Both the position numbers and the translations under genes were made by a program. A stretch of DNA of 31,026 nucleotides from CAYNTG01 sp964400105. GTDB lineage: Bacteria; UBP14; UBA6098. Under the pieces are notes generated by a model. It was not told the origin of the DNA. It did no database searches and was given only the letters and a program-made list of their open reading frames with translations. Of the stretch, positions 7,602-15,156 are shown one piece after another; positions within the stretch are counted from its first letter, which is position 1, and each line of letters starts with the position of its first letter. Where the stretch lies: positions 1 to 31,026 of the forward strand of contig CAYNTG010000021.1 in the NCBI GenBank assembly GCA_964400105.1, read 5' to 3'.

Positions 7602-8141
7602 ATGGATAGAAACCAGATAAAAAAATGGATAGAGTCTCCTACGAAGATGAGCCATAAATACTCTCTTCACGTCGTGTATTTTTGCACCGGATGCGGGATT
7701 ATAGAGGTTCCTCCGACGATCACAACGAGATGGGATGCGGAGAGATTTGGAGTAATTCCGGTTGCCTCGCCAAGGCAGGCCAATCTGTTTTTGATCACCG
7801 GATATGTTTCAACAAAGACGTTGAAAGCGATAATTCGCACATATGAACAAATGCCCGAACCAAAATATACGGTGGGATTCGGTTCGTGTCCAATCAACGG
7901 CGGTATGTATTGGGATTCTTATAACACTATTAAAAAGCTCGATAAATACATTCCAATCGACGGCTGGATTGCGGGATGTATGCCAAGGCCGGAGGCTATT
8001 TTCGTCGCCGTAACCCATCTTTGGACCCTGATCGATAAGGATATGGCGGATGGCTATAAAAGGTATCGCGAGAAATATAAATTTTATCGGGCGAATCAGG
8101 AGAAGGTTTTAGGCGGATTGGACTGGCCTCCTTTATATTAA
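7602..8141 (+). CDS. NuoB/MbhJ-like small Fe-S subunit
   Basis: A 179-residue homologue of the [NiFe]-hydrogenase small subunit and NuoB, carrying the [4Fe-4S] cluster next to the catalytic site. Ligands visible are C28 and C31 (CTGCGIIE), C96 (GSCPINGG) and C126 (AGCMPRPE). The C-x-x-C arrangement at 28-31 is the hydrogenase/Mbh form; true NuoB has two adjacent Cys. The protein therefore belongs to the Mbh/Mbx/Ech branch and not to respiratory complex I. AGGATTATAAC precedes ATG 7602, and the gap from the NuoH-like gene is 17 nt. Confidence 0.93.
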   Translation: MDRNQIKKWIESPTKMSHKYSLHVVYFCTGCGIIEVPPTITTRWDAERFGVIPVASPRQANLFLITGYVSTKTLKAIIRTYEQMPEPKYTVGFGSCPINGGMYWDSYNTIKKLDKYIPIDGWIAGCMPRPEAIFVAVTHLWTLIDKDMADGYKRYREKYKFYRANQEKVLGGLDWPPLY

Positions 8142-8153
8142 TTAAGGAATAAA

Positions 8154-8654
8154 ATGGAAGCACTCAGAGAAAAAATAGAATCATTATTCGAGGGCGTCGA
8201 TATACGAATCGCCGACGATTACAGAATGATTATCGATATGGATAGCAAGGAAATTATCTCCATGCTGAGCTATCTTAAAACGATCGGATATAATCATTTA
8301 GCTTTAATATCGTGCGTCGATTTAATCGATCAAAATAAATTCGAGCTGGTCTATATCCTCTCCGCGTATATGGAAAGCGACGATCGATATACCGAAAAGG
8401 AAAAGTTAAATATTATCGTTAAAACGAAAATCCCACGGGATAAACCCGAATTTATAACTGTGATCGATATATTTGAAAATGCCGAGCCTTATGAGCGTGA
8501 GCTTCACGAACTTTTTGGGGTATATTTTGAAGGGCATCCAAGGTTAACGCCGTTATTTTTAGAATTGAAATATGAGAAACCTCCGTTCAGAAAAGATTTC
8601 GACACGGTGAAATTTTCAGAGGAATATTTTGGAAGTATTCCTCCGGTAGAATAA
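8154..8654 (+). CDS. NuoC/MbhK-like 30-kDa subunit
   Basis: A 166-residue protein of the complex-I 30-kDa/hydrogenase subunit family. The N-terminal half has the alpha-beta fold (LSYLKTIGYNHLALISCVDL). The C-terminal signature is complete: EPYERELHELFGVYFEGHPRLTPLFL followed by KPPFRKDFD. It makes structural contact between the NuoB- and NuoD-like subunits and binds no cofactor. AAGGAAT lies before ATG 8154, and the next gene begins 13 nt after its stop. Confidence 0.93.
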   Translation: MEALREKIESLFEGVDIRIADDYRMIIDMDSKEIISMLSYLKTIGYNHLALISCVDLIDQNKFELVYILSAYMESDDRYTEKEKLNIIVKTKIPRDKPEFITVIDIFENAEPYERELHELFGVYFEGHPRLTPLFLELKYEKPPFRKDFDTVKFSEEYFGSIPPVE

Positions 8655-8667
8655 AAAAAGGCAAAAA

Positions 8668-9575
8668 ATGAGAGAACTCGAATTATATTTTGGCCCACAG
8701 CATCTCGGTATGGTGGGNNNNNNNNNNNNNNNNNNNNNNNNNNNNNNNNNNNNNNNNNNNNNNNNNNNNNNNNNNNNNNNNNNNNNNNNNNNNNNNNNNN
8801 NNNNNNNNNNNNNNNNNCAAATATGCTCGGCTTCGATACCGTAGCCAACTGGGCGATGTATCATCGGGATTTAATATTGGACTTGTTCGAAGAGCTTACC
8901 GGAGCGAGGGTATATCATATCTACATTCGCCCTGGCGGTGTGCGACGCGACTTTCCCGAGGGTTTCGAGGACAGAGTCGTCAAGACCTTGCACGCTATCG
9001 GCGGCAAGGTGCCCGACTATAACGCAACCTTTTTCGAAAACAGTGTTTTTGAGAAAAGGGCGAAGGGCGTTGGAGTTTTAAATCGCGAGGATGGAATTAA
9101 ATTAGGCGCTGTCGGACATGCAATGCGGGCCACCGGCATGAAATATGATATTCGTAAAATCGAGCCTTATGCCGCCTACGATCAGGTGGAATGGGATGTT
9201 CCCACCAGAGAGGGCGGAGATGCGTTCTCGCGCTTGCTGGCTATCCGAGACGAGATGATCGAAAGCGTCCATATGATATTTAAACTCCTGGATAAAATGC
9301 CCTCGAAGGGCGAAGTTTTCACAAAAACCCCAAATCCTTTCAAGTGGAGAATTCCTGCGGGAGAAGCATATGTTCGATGCGAATCCGCGCGAGGGGAATT
9401 GGGTCTCTATTTAGTCAGTGATGGCGGGCTTAAACCGTACAGAGCGCATTTCAGGACGCCGTCATATACCCACGGATTGGCTGCACTCGAAAAGGTATTG
9501 GTCGGTGAAAGTGTTGCCGATGTCGGGAATATCATGATTAGTTTATACGTTGTGGCTCCGGAAATCGATAGATAA
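8668..9575 (+). CDS. NuoD/MbxL-like large subunit, interrupted by assembly gap
   Basis: Catalytic large subunit homologue. Sixteen residues precede the gap (RELELYFGPQHLGMVG), and about 252 follow it, including ILDLFEELTGARVYHIYIRPGGV, RCESARGELGLYLVSDGG and the C-terminus SLYVVAPEIDR. [NiFe] hydrogenases have D-P-C-x-x-C at that C-terminal site; here both Cys are absent. GPQHLGMVG also lacks the second His of the quinone motif GPQHPSTHG. The N-terminal RxCGxC region is hidden by the pad of 100 N. By comparison with the family, roughly 110 residues are missing, and the two parts are out of frame across the pad, so the pad length is not real. AAAGGC precedes ATG 8668. Confidence 0.9.
8718..8817. 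other. Assembly gap (100 N) inside the large-subunit gene
   Basis: Exactly 100 N. The flanking reading frames do not agree across it, and about 110 residues of the NuoD-like protein are missing, so some 300 or more bases are probably absent. The order of the flanks is supported because both sides encode parts of the same subunit. Confidence 0.95.
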
Positions 9576-9601
9576 CTCAGGCATAGAAATAGGATATAAA
9601 C

Positions 9602-11455
9602 ATGGCTAAAAGTAATTCGCTTAATCCGTTCAAAGCTATAAAATATTTGTTCGAGAAGCCAAAGACATTGCGCTATCCCTTTGAAAAAAAGGAACCTGCG
9701 GCGCGATATCGGGGTTTTCATCTCAACGACTGGGACAAATGCACCGGTTGCGGAAATTGCGCCGATATCTGTATGAATAAGGCAATCACTATGGTCGAGA
9801 TCCCGGAGCTGGAGTCGAAACCGGACGAGGGAATCAGGAACGAACGCCCTCAGCTCGATTACGGCAGATGCTGTTTTTGCGGCTTATGCGTCGATATTTG
9901 TCCTCCGGGCTCTCTTTCGCTGAGCAGGGATTATTTCCATATCCATTTCGACACTAAAACGTTTACTTTTATCCCTAAAAATGAGAAAATCGATGAAAAG
10001 ACTTTCTTGCCCGAAGGTGAATATTCGATTTTAAAAGCCAGCTTGTCGCATAGAAAAGAGAACTATCCGGGATTTTCGCCCGAAATTCGATACGCCCTTT
10101 TTGAACCTGAAGCCGTGGAAATGCCCGAAATCTCCATCGATGAAAGAAAGGTATCTTTTATCGAACAGGTTCTGGGATATAGCAAAGAACAGGCTAAACA
10201 GGAAGCCGAACGTTGTCTCGAATGCAAGCTATGCGAAGAAGCGTGTCCCGCAAATCTCAAAATATCGGAATATATCGACGCGATTTACAGAGACGATCCA
10301 AAAGAGTCGCTCCAAAAAATATACGAGGATAATCCCATTCCCTCGATATGCGGAAGAATATGTATGGCGCATTGCGAGGATGCTTGCTCTCTCAGCATTC
10401 GAGGCGAGTCTCTTGCGATTAGATGGCTAAAAAGATATGCCGCCGATCAGATCAAGAATTTCAAGGAAGAGCTTGAAATTAAACCGGGAAAACCGACCGG
10501 TAAAAAAGTCGGGATAATCGGAGCAGGCCCCGCCGGGTTGTCTCTGGCGTATTTCCTGAGGCTAAAGGGGCATGAAGTCACCGTGTTCGACGAATTACCG
10601 GGTGCTGGCGGCGCAATCAGGACAGGCCCTCCCATCTATAGGCTACCGCTCGAAGCTATCGATAAAGACGCCGATTATATTAAATCGTTGGGAGTCGAAT
10701 TCCGATACAATACGAGGGTTGGAAGGGACATACAATACGAAAAGATTGCTGAAGACTATGACGCTATTTTCATGGGGATCGGCAACACAGTAGGTTTTTC
10801 CACAAGGGTGAAAAACTCGGAAAAATGTGAGATGGCACTCGATTTCTTGAAAGAAAATAAAATAGGAAAGCAAACAGAAGTCGGGAAAAAGATTATCGTG
10901 ATAGGCGGCGGCAACGTGGCTATGGACGTCGCCAGGACGTCGCTAAGACTTCAGCATATTCAATACCCCGATGATGAAGTTATTACGCGGATTATGTGTT
11001 TGGAAGATTGGGATGCAATGCCCGCTACCGAAGAGGAAATCAAAGAGGCAAAGGAAGAAGATGTCCAGTTCAGTCCTGCATGGGGGCCAAAAGAGGTCGT
11101 GCTGGACGACGCGGGAAATGTCAAGGGTCTCGAATGTAAAAAGGTGAAATCGGTATTCGACGAGCAGGGAAAATTCTCGCCTGTTTATAATGAGGATGAA
11201 ACGAAATTCTTCGAGGCGGATATGATAATCGAGGCTATCGGCCAAAGAGCCGATTTCTCTTTCCTCCCGGAGGAGCTAAATAACAAACTCGAATTCACCG
11301 AGAGAAGAAAAGTAAAGGTCGATGAAAAAGGCATGACCTCCATCCCCGCGCTTTTTGCCGGTGGCGATATTGTTAATATCAATCTGGATGCGGTAACCGC
11401 AATAGCCGATGCCAAGACTGCCGCAGAGGGTATCGACGAGTATCTTTCCGAATGA
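9602..11455 (+). CDS. NuoI-like ferredoxin fused to GltD/NfnB-like NAD(P)H oxidoreductase
   Basis: A 617-residue fusion and the last gene of the operon. Residues 1-120 resemble NuoI/MbhN, with [4Fe-4S] ligands C47-C50-C53-C57 and C90-C93-C96-C100. Residues 185-290 are the GltD-type N-terminal Fe-S domain with C205-C208-C211-C215 and C250-C254-C258-C262. Residues 300-617 are the flavoprotein: FAD Rossmann GAGPAG (307-312), pyridine-nucleotide motif GGGNVA (435-440), EAIGQ and FAGGD. Where GltD proteins that use NADPH usually have an Arg pair (YRR...MPA), this one has CLEDWDAMPA, suggesting NADH (inference). The fusion would feed electrons from NAD(P)H, or return them, through four clusters to the NuoB-like subunit. 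GATATAAAC with AGGA precedes ATG 9602. Confidence 0.9.
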   Translation: MAKSNSLNPFKAIKYLFEKPKTLRYPFEKKEPAARYRGFHLNDWDKCTGCGNCADICMNKAITMVEIPELESKPDEGIRNERPQLDYGRCCFCGLCVDICPPGSLSLSRDYFHIHFDTKTFTFIPKNEKIDEKTFLPEGEYSILKASLSHRKENYPGFSPEIRYALFEPEAVEMPEISIDERKVSFIEQVLGYSKEQAKQEAERCLECKLCEEACPANLKISEYIDAIYRDDPKESLQKIYEDNPIPSICGRICMAHCEDACSLSIRGESLAIRWLKRYAADQIKNFKEELEIKPGKPTGKKVGIIGAGPAGLSLAYFLRLKGHEVTVFDELPGAGGAIRTGPPIYRLPLEAIDKDADYIKSLGVEFRYNTRVGRDIQYEKIAEDYDAIFMGIGNTVGFSTRVKNSEKCEMALDFLKENKIGKQTEVGKKIIVIGGGNVAMDVARTSLRLQHIQYPDDEVITRIMCLEDWDAMPATEEEIKEAKEEDVQFSPAWGPKEVVLDDAGNVKGLECKKVKSVFDEQGKFSPVYNEDETKFFEADMIIEAIGQRADFSFLPEELNNKLEFTERRKVKVDEKGMTSIPALFAGGDIVNINLDAVTAIADAKTAAEGIDEYLSE

Positions 11456-11679
11456 TCTTTATTTTTCTGCGATTGAAAAATTCGTCGATAGGGGCGTCTA
11501 TCTCGTCCGGGCGACCATACTTGAACAGGCGACTTCAGTCCTCTACACGAAAAATGATAATCTTAATTCACGGAAACGAATCACCGCAGGTGTCGAGATA
11601 TTCGACATCATCGGTCGAATAGTGGCCTAACCACCAATACGTCCCATTCGATTATTTATAACAAATTACTGATTCCCTA
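11456..11679 (+). other. Intergenic region with possible surface-protein remnant
   Basis: After the operon stop, the plus strand stays open to TAA 11628-11630 in one frame. It reads FVDRGVYLVRA and, further on, VEIFDIIGRIVA. Both phrases resemble pieces of secretion-signal C-terminal domains (GVYxxR; xIYDxxGR), but in reversed order and without a start codon of their own. I see no clear operon terminator here. This is either a degraded remnant or coincidence. Confidence 0.2.
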
Positions 11680-11707
11680 TTGAAAAATATAAGATGATAA
11701 ATATAAT
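11680..11707 (+). promoter_or_regulatory. Promoter of the NHL lipoprotein gene
   Basis: TTGAAA (11680-11685, 5/6) and a perfect TATAAT (11702-11707) are separated by 16 nt. The predicted transcription start is about 40 nt before the ATG at 11752, and GAGAGGG precedes that ATG. Confidence 0.6.
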
Positions 11708-11751
11708 CTTTTTATGTGATATAAAGAGTATAACATCATCGAGAGGGAATT

Positions 11752-13443
11752 ATGAAAAGGTTATTTGTCTTTTTTGTTTTAGGAATCGTAATTTTCTCCG
11801 GGTGTTCCAATAACAGCAATTCCATAGAAATCGCCGATATAGATGTCGGTCAGGAAAATGCGTTCATGGCCTCCACACTATCGGTTACGACCGAGGTCGA
11901 TTACGACGGTGATGACAATTTATATTATATCTGGGAATCGAGAGCCGGTTATTTCATCGGCAGCGGGGATTCCGTCGACTGGATTTTGCCTTCCGATACC
12001 GGAATGTGCTACATCGTCCTGACTGTCACCGACGGCGATATCGAGGATGTGGATTCTGCTTTTGTGCATGTGAAGGATTATCTTCTCGAAATAGTCGATA
12101 TCATCCCATTCCCGGTTATCGTTGCGCAACTGGACACAATTCAGGTTTCCGCCGATATCGATTACAGTTCGACTGGAATGCTCTCTTACATTTGGACCGC
12201 GAGCGGTGGGTCATTCTATGGCGCTGGAAGCCTGGTTCATTGGATTGCCCCCAACGACACCGGTTTTTACACGATCCGGCTTTCGGTAACCGATGGCGAA
12301 GAGATCGATAGCGACTCGACCTTGGTATTGGTCAACACAGCAGTTTACGATACGGTTCTTCAGATAAATTCGATAACTTATTCCCCGATGTTCATCGAGT
12401 TCGGCGACACGATTGATATCGAGTCTTCGGTCTTCTATTCGGGATTCGAATCGATTACATACGAATGGTCGTCAACAGGCGGCGCGATAATCGGCGATAG
12501 CGAAGAGATTCAATGGATCGCACCATACGACACCGGCTCTTTCGACATTGAATTGATAGTAACAGACGGCGCGATAGCAGATACGGACTCTGTTACGATA
12601 GAAATGTTTGATATGGGTTCGATGAAAATATACATAACGGAGCGAACAGGCAATAGAATCGACCGCATCGACGACATGGAAGGAACCGGTTGGATAACTT
12701 ATGGAATCGGCGGATCTGGATCGGGCCAATTCAATTGCCCGTGGGGTATCGCCAATTCGCCGTTCGACGGTAAAATATATATTGCCGACCAACACAACCA
12801 CCGCTTGGTTAGTATCGATGGTATGAGCGGTGCCGGCTGGGAAACCTTTACCGGCGTTTTAAACAACCCGACCGACATCGAATTCGACCGTTTCGGGAGA
12901 ATCTATATCGCCGATACATACAACGACCGAATTGTCAGAATCGACGATATCTCCGGCAGCGGATTCGTTACTTATGGCCCTTTAAATCAGCCTGCCGGCA
13001 TCAAGATAGGATCGGACGACAGGATATACATTGCTGAATCACAAATGGATTGCATCGCTCGCATGGACGATATGAGCGGGACGAATCTGGTGCGATATGG
13101 TTCATCTGGAAATGGAATTAACCAGTTCGATACCACTATCGATATCGAAATCGATAGCTATGGCAATATTTATATTGGCGATCTCGGCAACGATCGAATC
13201 GTCAGGATAGATGATATTTCCGGTTCCGGCTGGACTACTTATGGCAGTTCTGGAAGTGGCGTAAATAACTTTGATAATCCATACAGTATCGCTCTCGATC
13301 AAAGTGGACGAATATATATCGCCGATCAGCATAACAACCGGATCGTCAGGGTGAACGACATAAGCGGCGACGGCTGGGAAACTTTTGACGGCGAAGGCAC
13401 ACTTTCCGCGCCTACCGGTGTTGCGATCGGTTATGGTGATTAA
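11752..13443 (+). CDS. Lipoprotein with three Ig/PKD-like units and a six-unit NHL propeller
   Basis: A 563-residue exported lipoprotein. The signal peptide ends in a lipobox IFSGC with Cys18 and Ser at +2, which favours outer-membrane sorting by E. coli rules. Three similar beta-rich units of about 85 residues follow (about 24-108, 111-196, 202-287), each ending W-I/L-x-P-x-DTG...VTDG, as in PKD/Ig-like folds. The rest (about 290-563) holds six NHL units with the core IYIAD..NNRIVRIDDISGSGW.TYG, enough for one closed six-bladed propeller. No catalytic residues are recognised; a binding or scaffold role at the cell surface is likely. It has its own promoter and ribosome binding site (GAGAGGG). 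Confidence 0.85.
   Translation: MKRLFVFFVLGIVIFSGCSNNSNSIEIADIDVGQENAFMASTLSVTTEVDYDGDDNLYYIWESRAGYFIGSGDSVDWILPSDTGMCYIVLTVTDGDIEDVDSAFVHVKDYLLEIVDIIPFPVIVAQLDTIQVSADIDYSSTGMLSYIWTASGGSFYGAGSLVHWIAPNDTGFYTIRLSVTDGEEIDSDSTLVLVNTAVYDTVLQINSITYSPMFIEFGDTIDIESSVFYSGFESITYEWSSTGGAIIGDSEEIQWIAPYDTGSFDIELIVTDGAIADTDSVTIEMFDMGSMKIYITERTGNRIDRIDDMEGTGWITYGIGGSGSGQFNCPWGIANSPFDGKIYIADQHNHRLVSIDGMSGAGWETFTGVLNNPTDIEFDRFGRIYIADTYNDRIVRIDDISGSGFVTYGPLNQPAGIKIGSDDRIYIAESQMDCIARMDDMSGTNLVRYGSSGNGINQFDTTIDIEIDSYGNIYIGDLGNDRIVRIDDISGSGWTTYGSSGSGVNNFDNPYSIALDQSGRIYIADQHNNRIVRVNDISGDGWETFDGEGTLSAPTGVAIGYGD
12622..13440 (+). repeat. Six tandem NHL-encoding repeats
   Basis: Six imperfect units of about 120-150 bp, recognisable by the recurring codons for IYIAD and RIVRIDDISG. 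Units 2, 3, 5 and 6 are most alike. Unit 4 is the most diverged (IYIAESQMDCIARMDDMSG). The similarity at DNA level suggests growth by internal duplication. Confidence 0.8.
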
Positions 13444-13585
13444 TAACTAATCGCTATATTCGCCGGAATTAATACTATTTCTGAGAAAGCAACTCGATGG
13501 ACTTTCTCTATGAAATCATTTATTGATTGCTTTTTGCTTGTAAAATGACAATTCCATGATGTATTTATTATTAATGGGACATTTT

Positions 13586-14023
13586 ATGGGAAATAGTAAT
13601 CGACATATAGTTTTTGTTTTCATATCGCTTTTCTCCCTTTATTTGGCCGGTTTCGACGGCGTAATCCCATATCAGGGCAAGCTTACCGACCTATCCGGGG
13701 CGGGGATTAACGACAACCTTTCCATACAGTTTTCAATCTTCGATTGCGAATCTGGCGGTGATACATTATGGAGCGAGATTCAGCCATCCGTGCAGGTCGT
13801 GCATGGCCTTTTCGATCTCGAACTCGGCTCGATATCGGCGCTCGATCTGACTTTCGACGAGCTATATTGGCTCGATATCATTATCGCCGGCAATCCACTT
13901 TTACCGAGAGTCCCACTTGGAATCTCGCCCTATGCATTCCGCGCGAAGATAGCCGACAGCGCCGCCGTATCGAGGATGAACTCGACATTCACTAATCCCA
14001 TGTCGCTGTGCACCGGGTTTTGA
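13586..14023 (+). pseudogene. Exported surface-protein gene truncated by an integrase fragment
   Basis: The protein starts with a signal peptide (NSNRHIVFVFISLFSLYLAG), then a domain common in exported proteins of FCB-like bacteria: IPYQGKLTD, SIQFSIFDCESGGDTLWSE, VHGLFDLELG, YWLDIIIAG, LPRVPLGISPYAFRAKIADSA. Intact members I know of run on for hundreds of residues; here the frame runs into foreign sequence near codon 135 and stops at TGA 14021-14023. The start may be ATG 13556 or ATG 13586; the latter gives the better signal peptide. It is probably non-functional, or at best a short exported stub. The downstream part of the gene is not present in the window. Confidence 0.7.
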
Positions 14024-14260
14024 AGCAGAATGGGTTTGTAGTAAAAAAGCGTCGCAAGAAATGGAAACGAAAGCGCGATTTGAGAGTGGTAAAAGCGAAA
14101 ATGAAGCCGTTCGAGAAGATTCAGGTCGATGTCAAATATCTTGACGACATGCCGGAGTTCTATCCGTTTCTGATTCGGCATCGACTTCCGCGCTATGAGT
14201 GTACAGCACGGGATGTTATGACGGGGTTCACGTTCTCTTTTCTTTTGGCCACGTCGTTCT
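13980..14260 (+). mobile_element. Fragment of an IS481-like DDE integrase
   Basis: In the frame of GTG 14008 the sequence reads SHVAVHRVLKQNGFV, then a basic stretch (KKRRKKWKRKRDLR), then KPFEKIQVDVKYLDD, which contains the first catalytic Asp of a DDE integrase core, and RYECTARDVMTGFTF. The upstream part of this frame is blocked by TAA 13993-13995. The reading after about 14255 no longer looks like integrase and stops at 14323-14325. The second Asp and the Glu of the triad are missing. This is a remnant, not an active element; I cannot see terminal inverted repeats. Confidence 0.7.
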
Positions 14261-14366
14261 CATTAATGGTTGTTCCTAACTCCAGAAAGAAGGCCTTAAG
14301 GCACCTTTTTTCAACTAATTTCTAAATACACACAATATGTTACATAATCACTTCTCAAGAAAAACC

Positions 14367-14395
14367 TTGCATATCGCTATATAAATTTTTATTAT
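14367..14395 (+). promoter_or_regulatory. Possible promoter of the mS38-like gene
   Basis: TTGCAT (14367-14372, 3/6) and TATTAT (14390-14395, 5/6) with 17 nt between. A short CGGG/CCCG pairing at about 14419-14435 could fold near the ribosome binding site. Confidence 0.35.
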
Positions 14396-14447
14396 CTAAG
14401 ATTATTTGTAAGCAACCGACGGGTAAAAAGCCCGGGGAGGAAATTAT

Positions 14448-14537
14448 ATGCCTTGTGGCAAAAAGAAAAAGCGGCTTAAGATAGCCAACCACAAAAGAAA
14501 AAAGCGCAGGAAGAAAGATCGGCATAAGAAGAAATAG
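14448..14537 (+). CDS. 29-residue basic ribosome-associated protein (mS38/COX24 type)
   Basis: A tiny ORF starting MPCGKKKKRLKIANHKRKK and ending RHKKK, with 19 of 29 residues Lys, Arg or His. It matches the bacterial AURKAIP1/COX24-domain proteins (family of mitochondrial mS38 and bacterial bS22), which start MP-x-GKKRKRHK and end RHKK. It has a strong ribosome binding site (GGGGAGGAAATT) before ATG 14448. The phosphoesterase gene starts 3 nt after its stop, so the two are co-translated. In the family these peptides bind the decoding region of the small subunit. Identity is by motif and length only. Confidence 0.8.
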   Translation: MPCGKKKKRLKIANHKRKKRRKKDRHKKK

Positions 14538-14540
14538 CCG

Positions 14541-15044
14541 ATGAGCGTTCGTATAGCAGTTATATCGGATTCCCATATCGGCCAAAGGATTTCGACCTAT
14601 CCAAATAAGGTTTTGAATGCCATCAGGGAATCCGACATTATTATCCATGCCGGGGATCACACCTCGATCGACTCCCTCGAGCTTCTCGAAAGCTGTGGTG
14701 ACTTGAGGGCGGTTCACGGCAACATGGACGATGTAATGGTTTGCTCGAAATTACCTCCCAAAATTATATTCGAGGTAGAGGGCGTCAGAATCGGAGTAAC
14801 GCACGGTTGGGGTGCGCCGACCGGTCTCGCCGGGAAGGTAGTGAGGGTTTTCGACGGGGACGAAAAGCCGAATATCGTTATCTTCGGACACAGCCATGTC
14901 CCATTAGATGAGATAATCGATGGGATTCGGATGCTCAATCCGGGGGCTGTAAGCGGTAACCTTTTCAGTGGTAAATCAAGCTTTGGTATATTAACTATCG
15001 ACGAACGCGACATCGATTGGGAACTTATCGAGTTCCAATTTTGA
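14541..15044 (+). CDS. YfcE/MJ0936-family metallophosphoesterase
   Basis: A 167-residue phosphodiesterase of the small calcineurin-like family that hydrolyses model phosphodiesters with two metal ions. All metal and catalytic motifs are visible: D10-S-H12, G-D39-H, GNMDD with N61, H88 in THGWG, and GHSH with H117 and H119. Length is normal for the family. The physiological substrate is unknown for most members. It is coupled to the mS38-like gene (3 nt), and the tRNA gene begins 19 nt after its stop. Confidence 0.92.
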   Translation: MSVRIAVISDSHIGQRISTYPNKVLNAIRESDIIIHAGDHTSIDSLELLESCGDLRAVHGNMDDVMVCSKLPPKIIFEVEGVRIGVTHGWGAPTGLAGKVVRVFDGDEKPNIVIFGHSHVPLDEIIDGIRMLNPGAVSGNLFSGKSSFGILTIDERDIDWELIEFQF

Positions 15045-15063
15045 GATAAGTGGTTGATAAGAT

Positions 15064-15137
15064 GCGCCCGTAGCTCAGTTGGATAGAGCGTCTGCCTCCG
15101 GAGCAGAAGGTCGCCGGTTCGAGTCCGGCTGGGCGCG
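15064..15137 (+). tRNA. tRNA-Arg (anticodon CCG)
   Basis: A complete 74-nt cloverleaf. Acceptor GCGCCCG pairs with TGGGCGC (one G-T), D-stem GCTC/GAGC, anticodon stem TCTGC/GCAGA around loop CTCCGGA, and T-stem GCCGG/CCGGC around TTCGAGT. The anticodon CCG reads CGG. The discriminator is G15137, and CCA is not encoded; TTTTTT follows directly. It sits inside a gene cluster, 19 nt after the phosphoesterase stop and 19 nt before the permease start. Confidence 0.97.
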
Positions 15138-15156
15138 TTTTTTAAAAGGATTACCG

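Noticed and set aside
8668..9575. Calling the complex a [NiFe] hydrogenase
   Set aside because: The C-terminal CxxC is absent; only relationship to the family is supported.
13483..13508. GAGAAAG/CTTTCTC stem-loop after the NHL lipoprotein as terminator
   Set aside because: Seven weak pairs, a 12-nt loop and no T-run directly after it.
15079..15156. Permease start inside the tRNA
   Set aside because: The frame is open through the tRNA by chance; TTG 15157 has a good ribosome binding site and a natural hydrophobic N-terminus.
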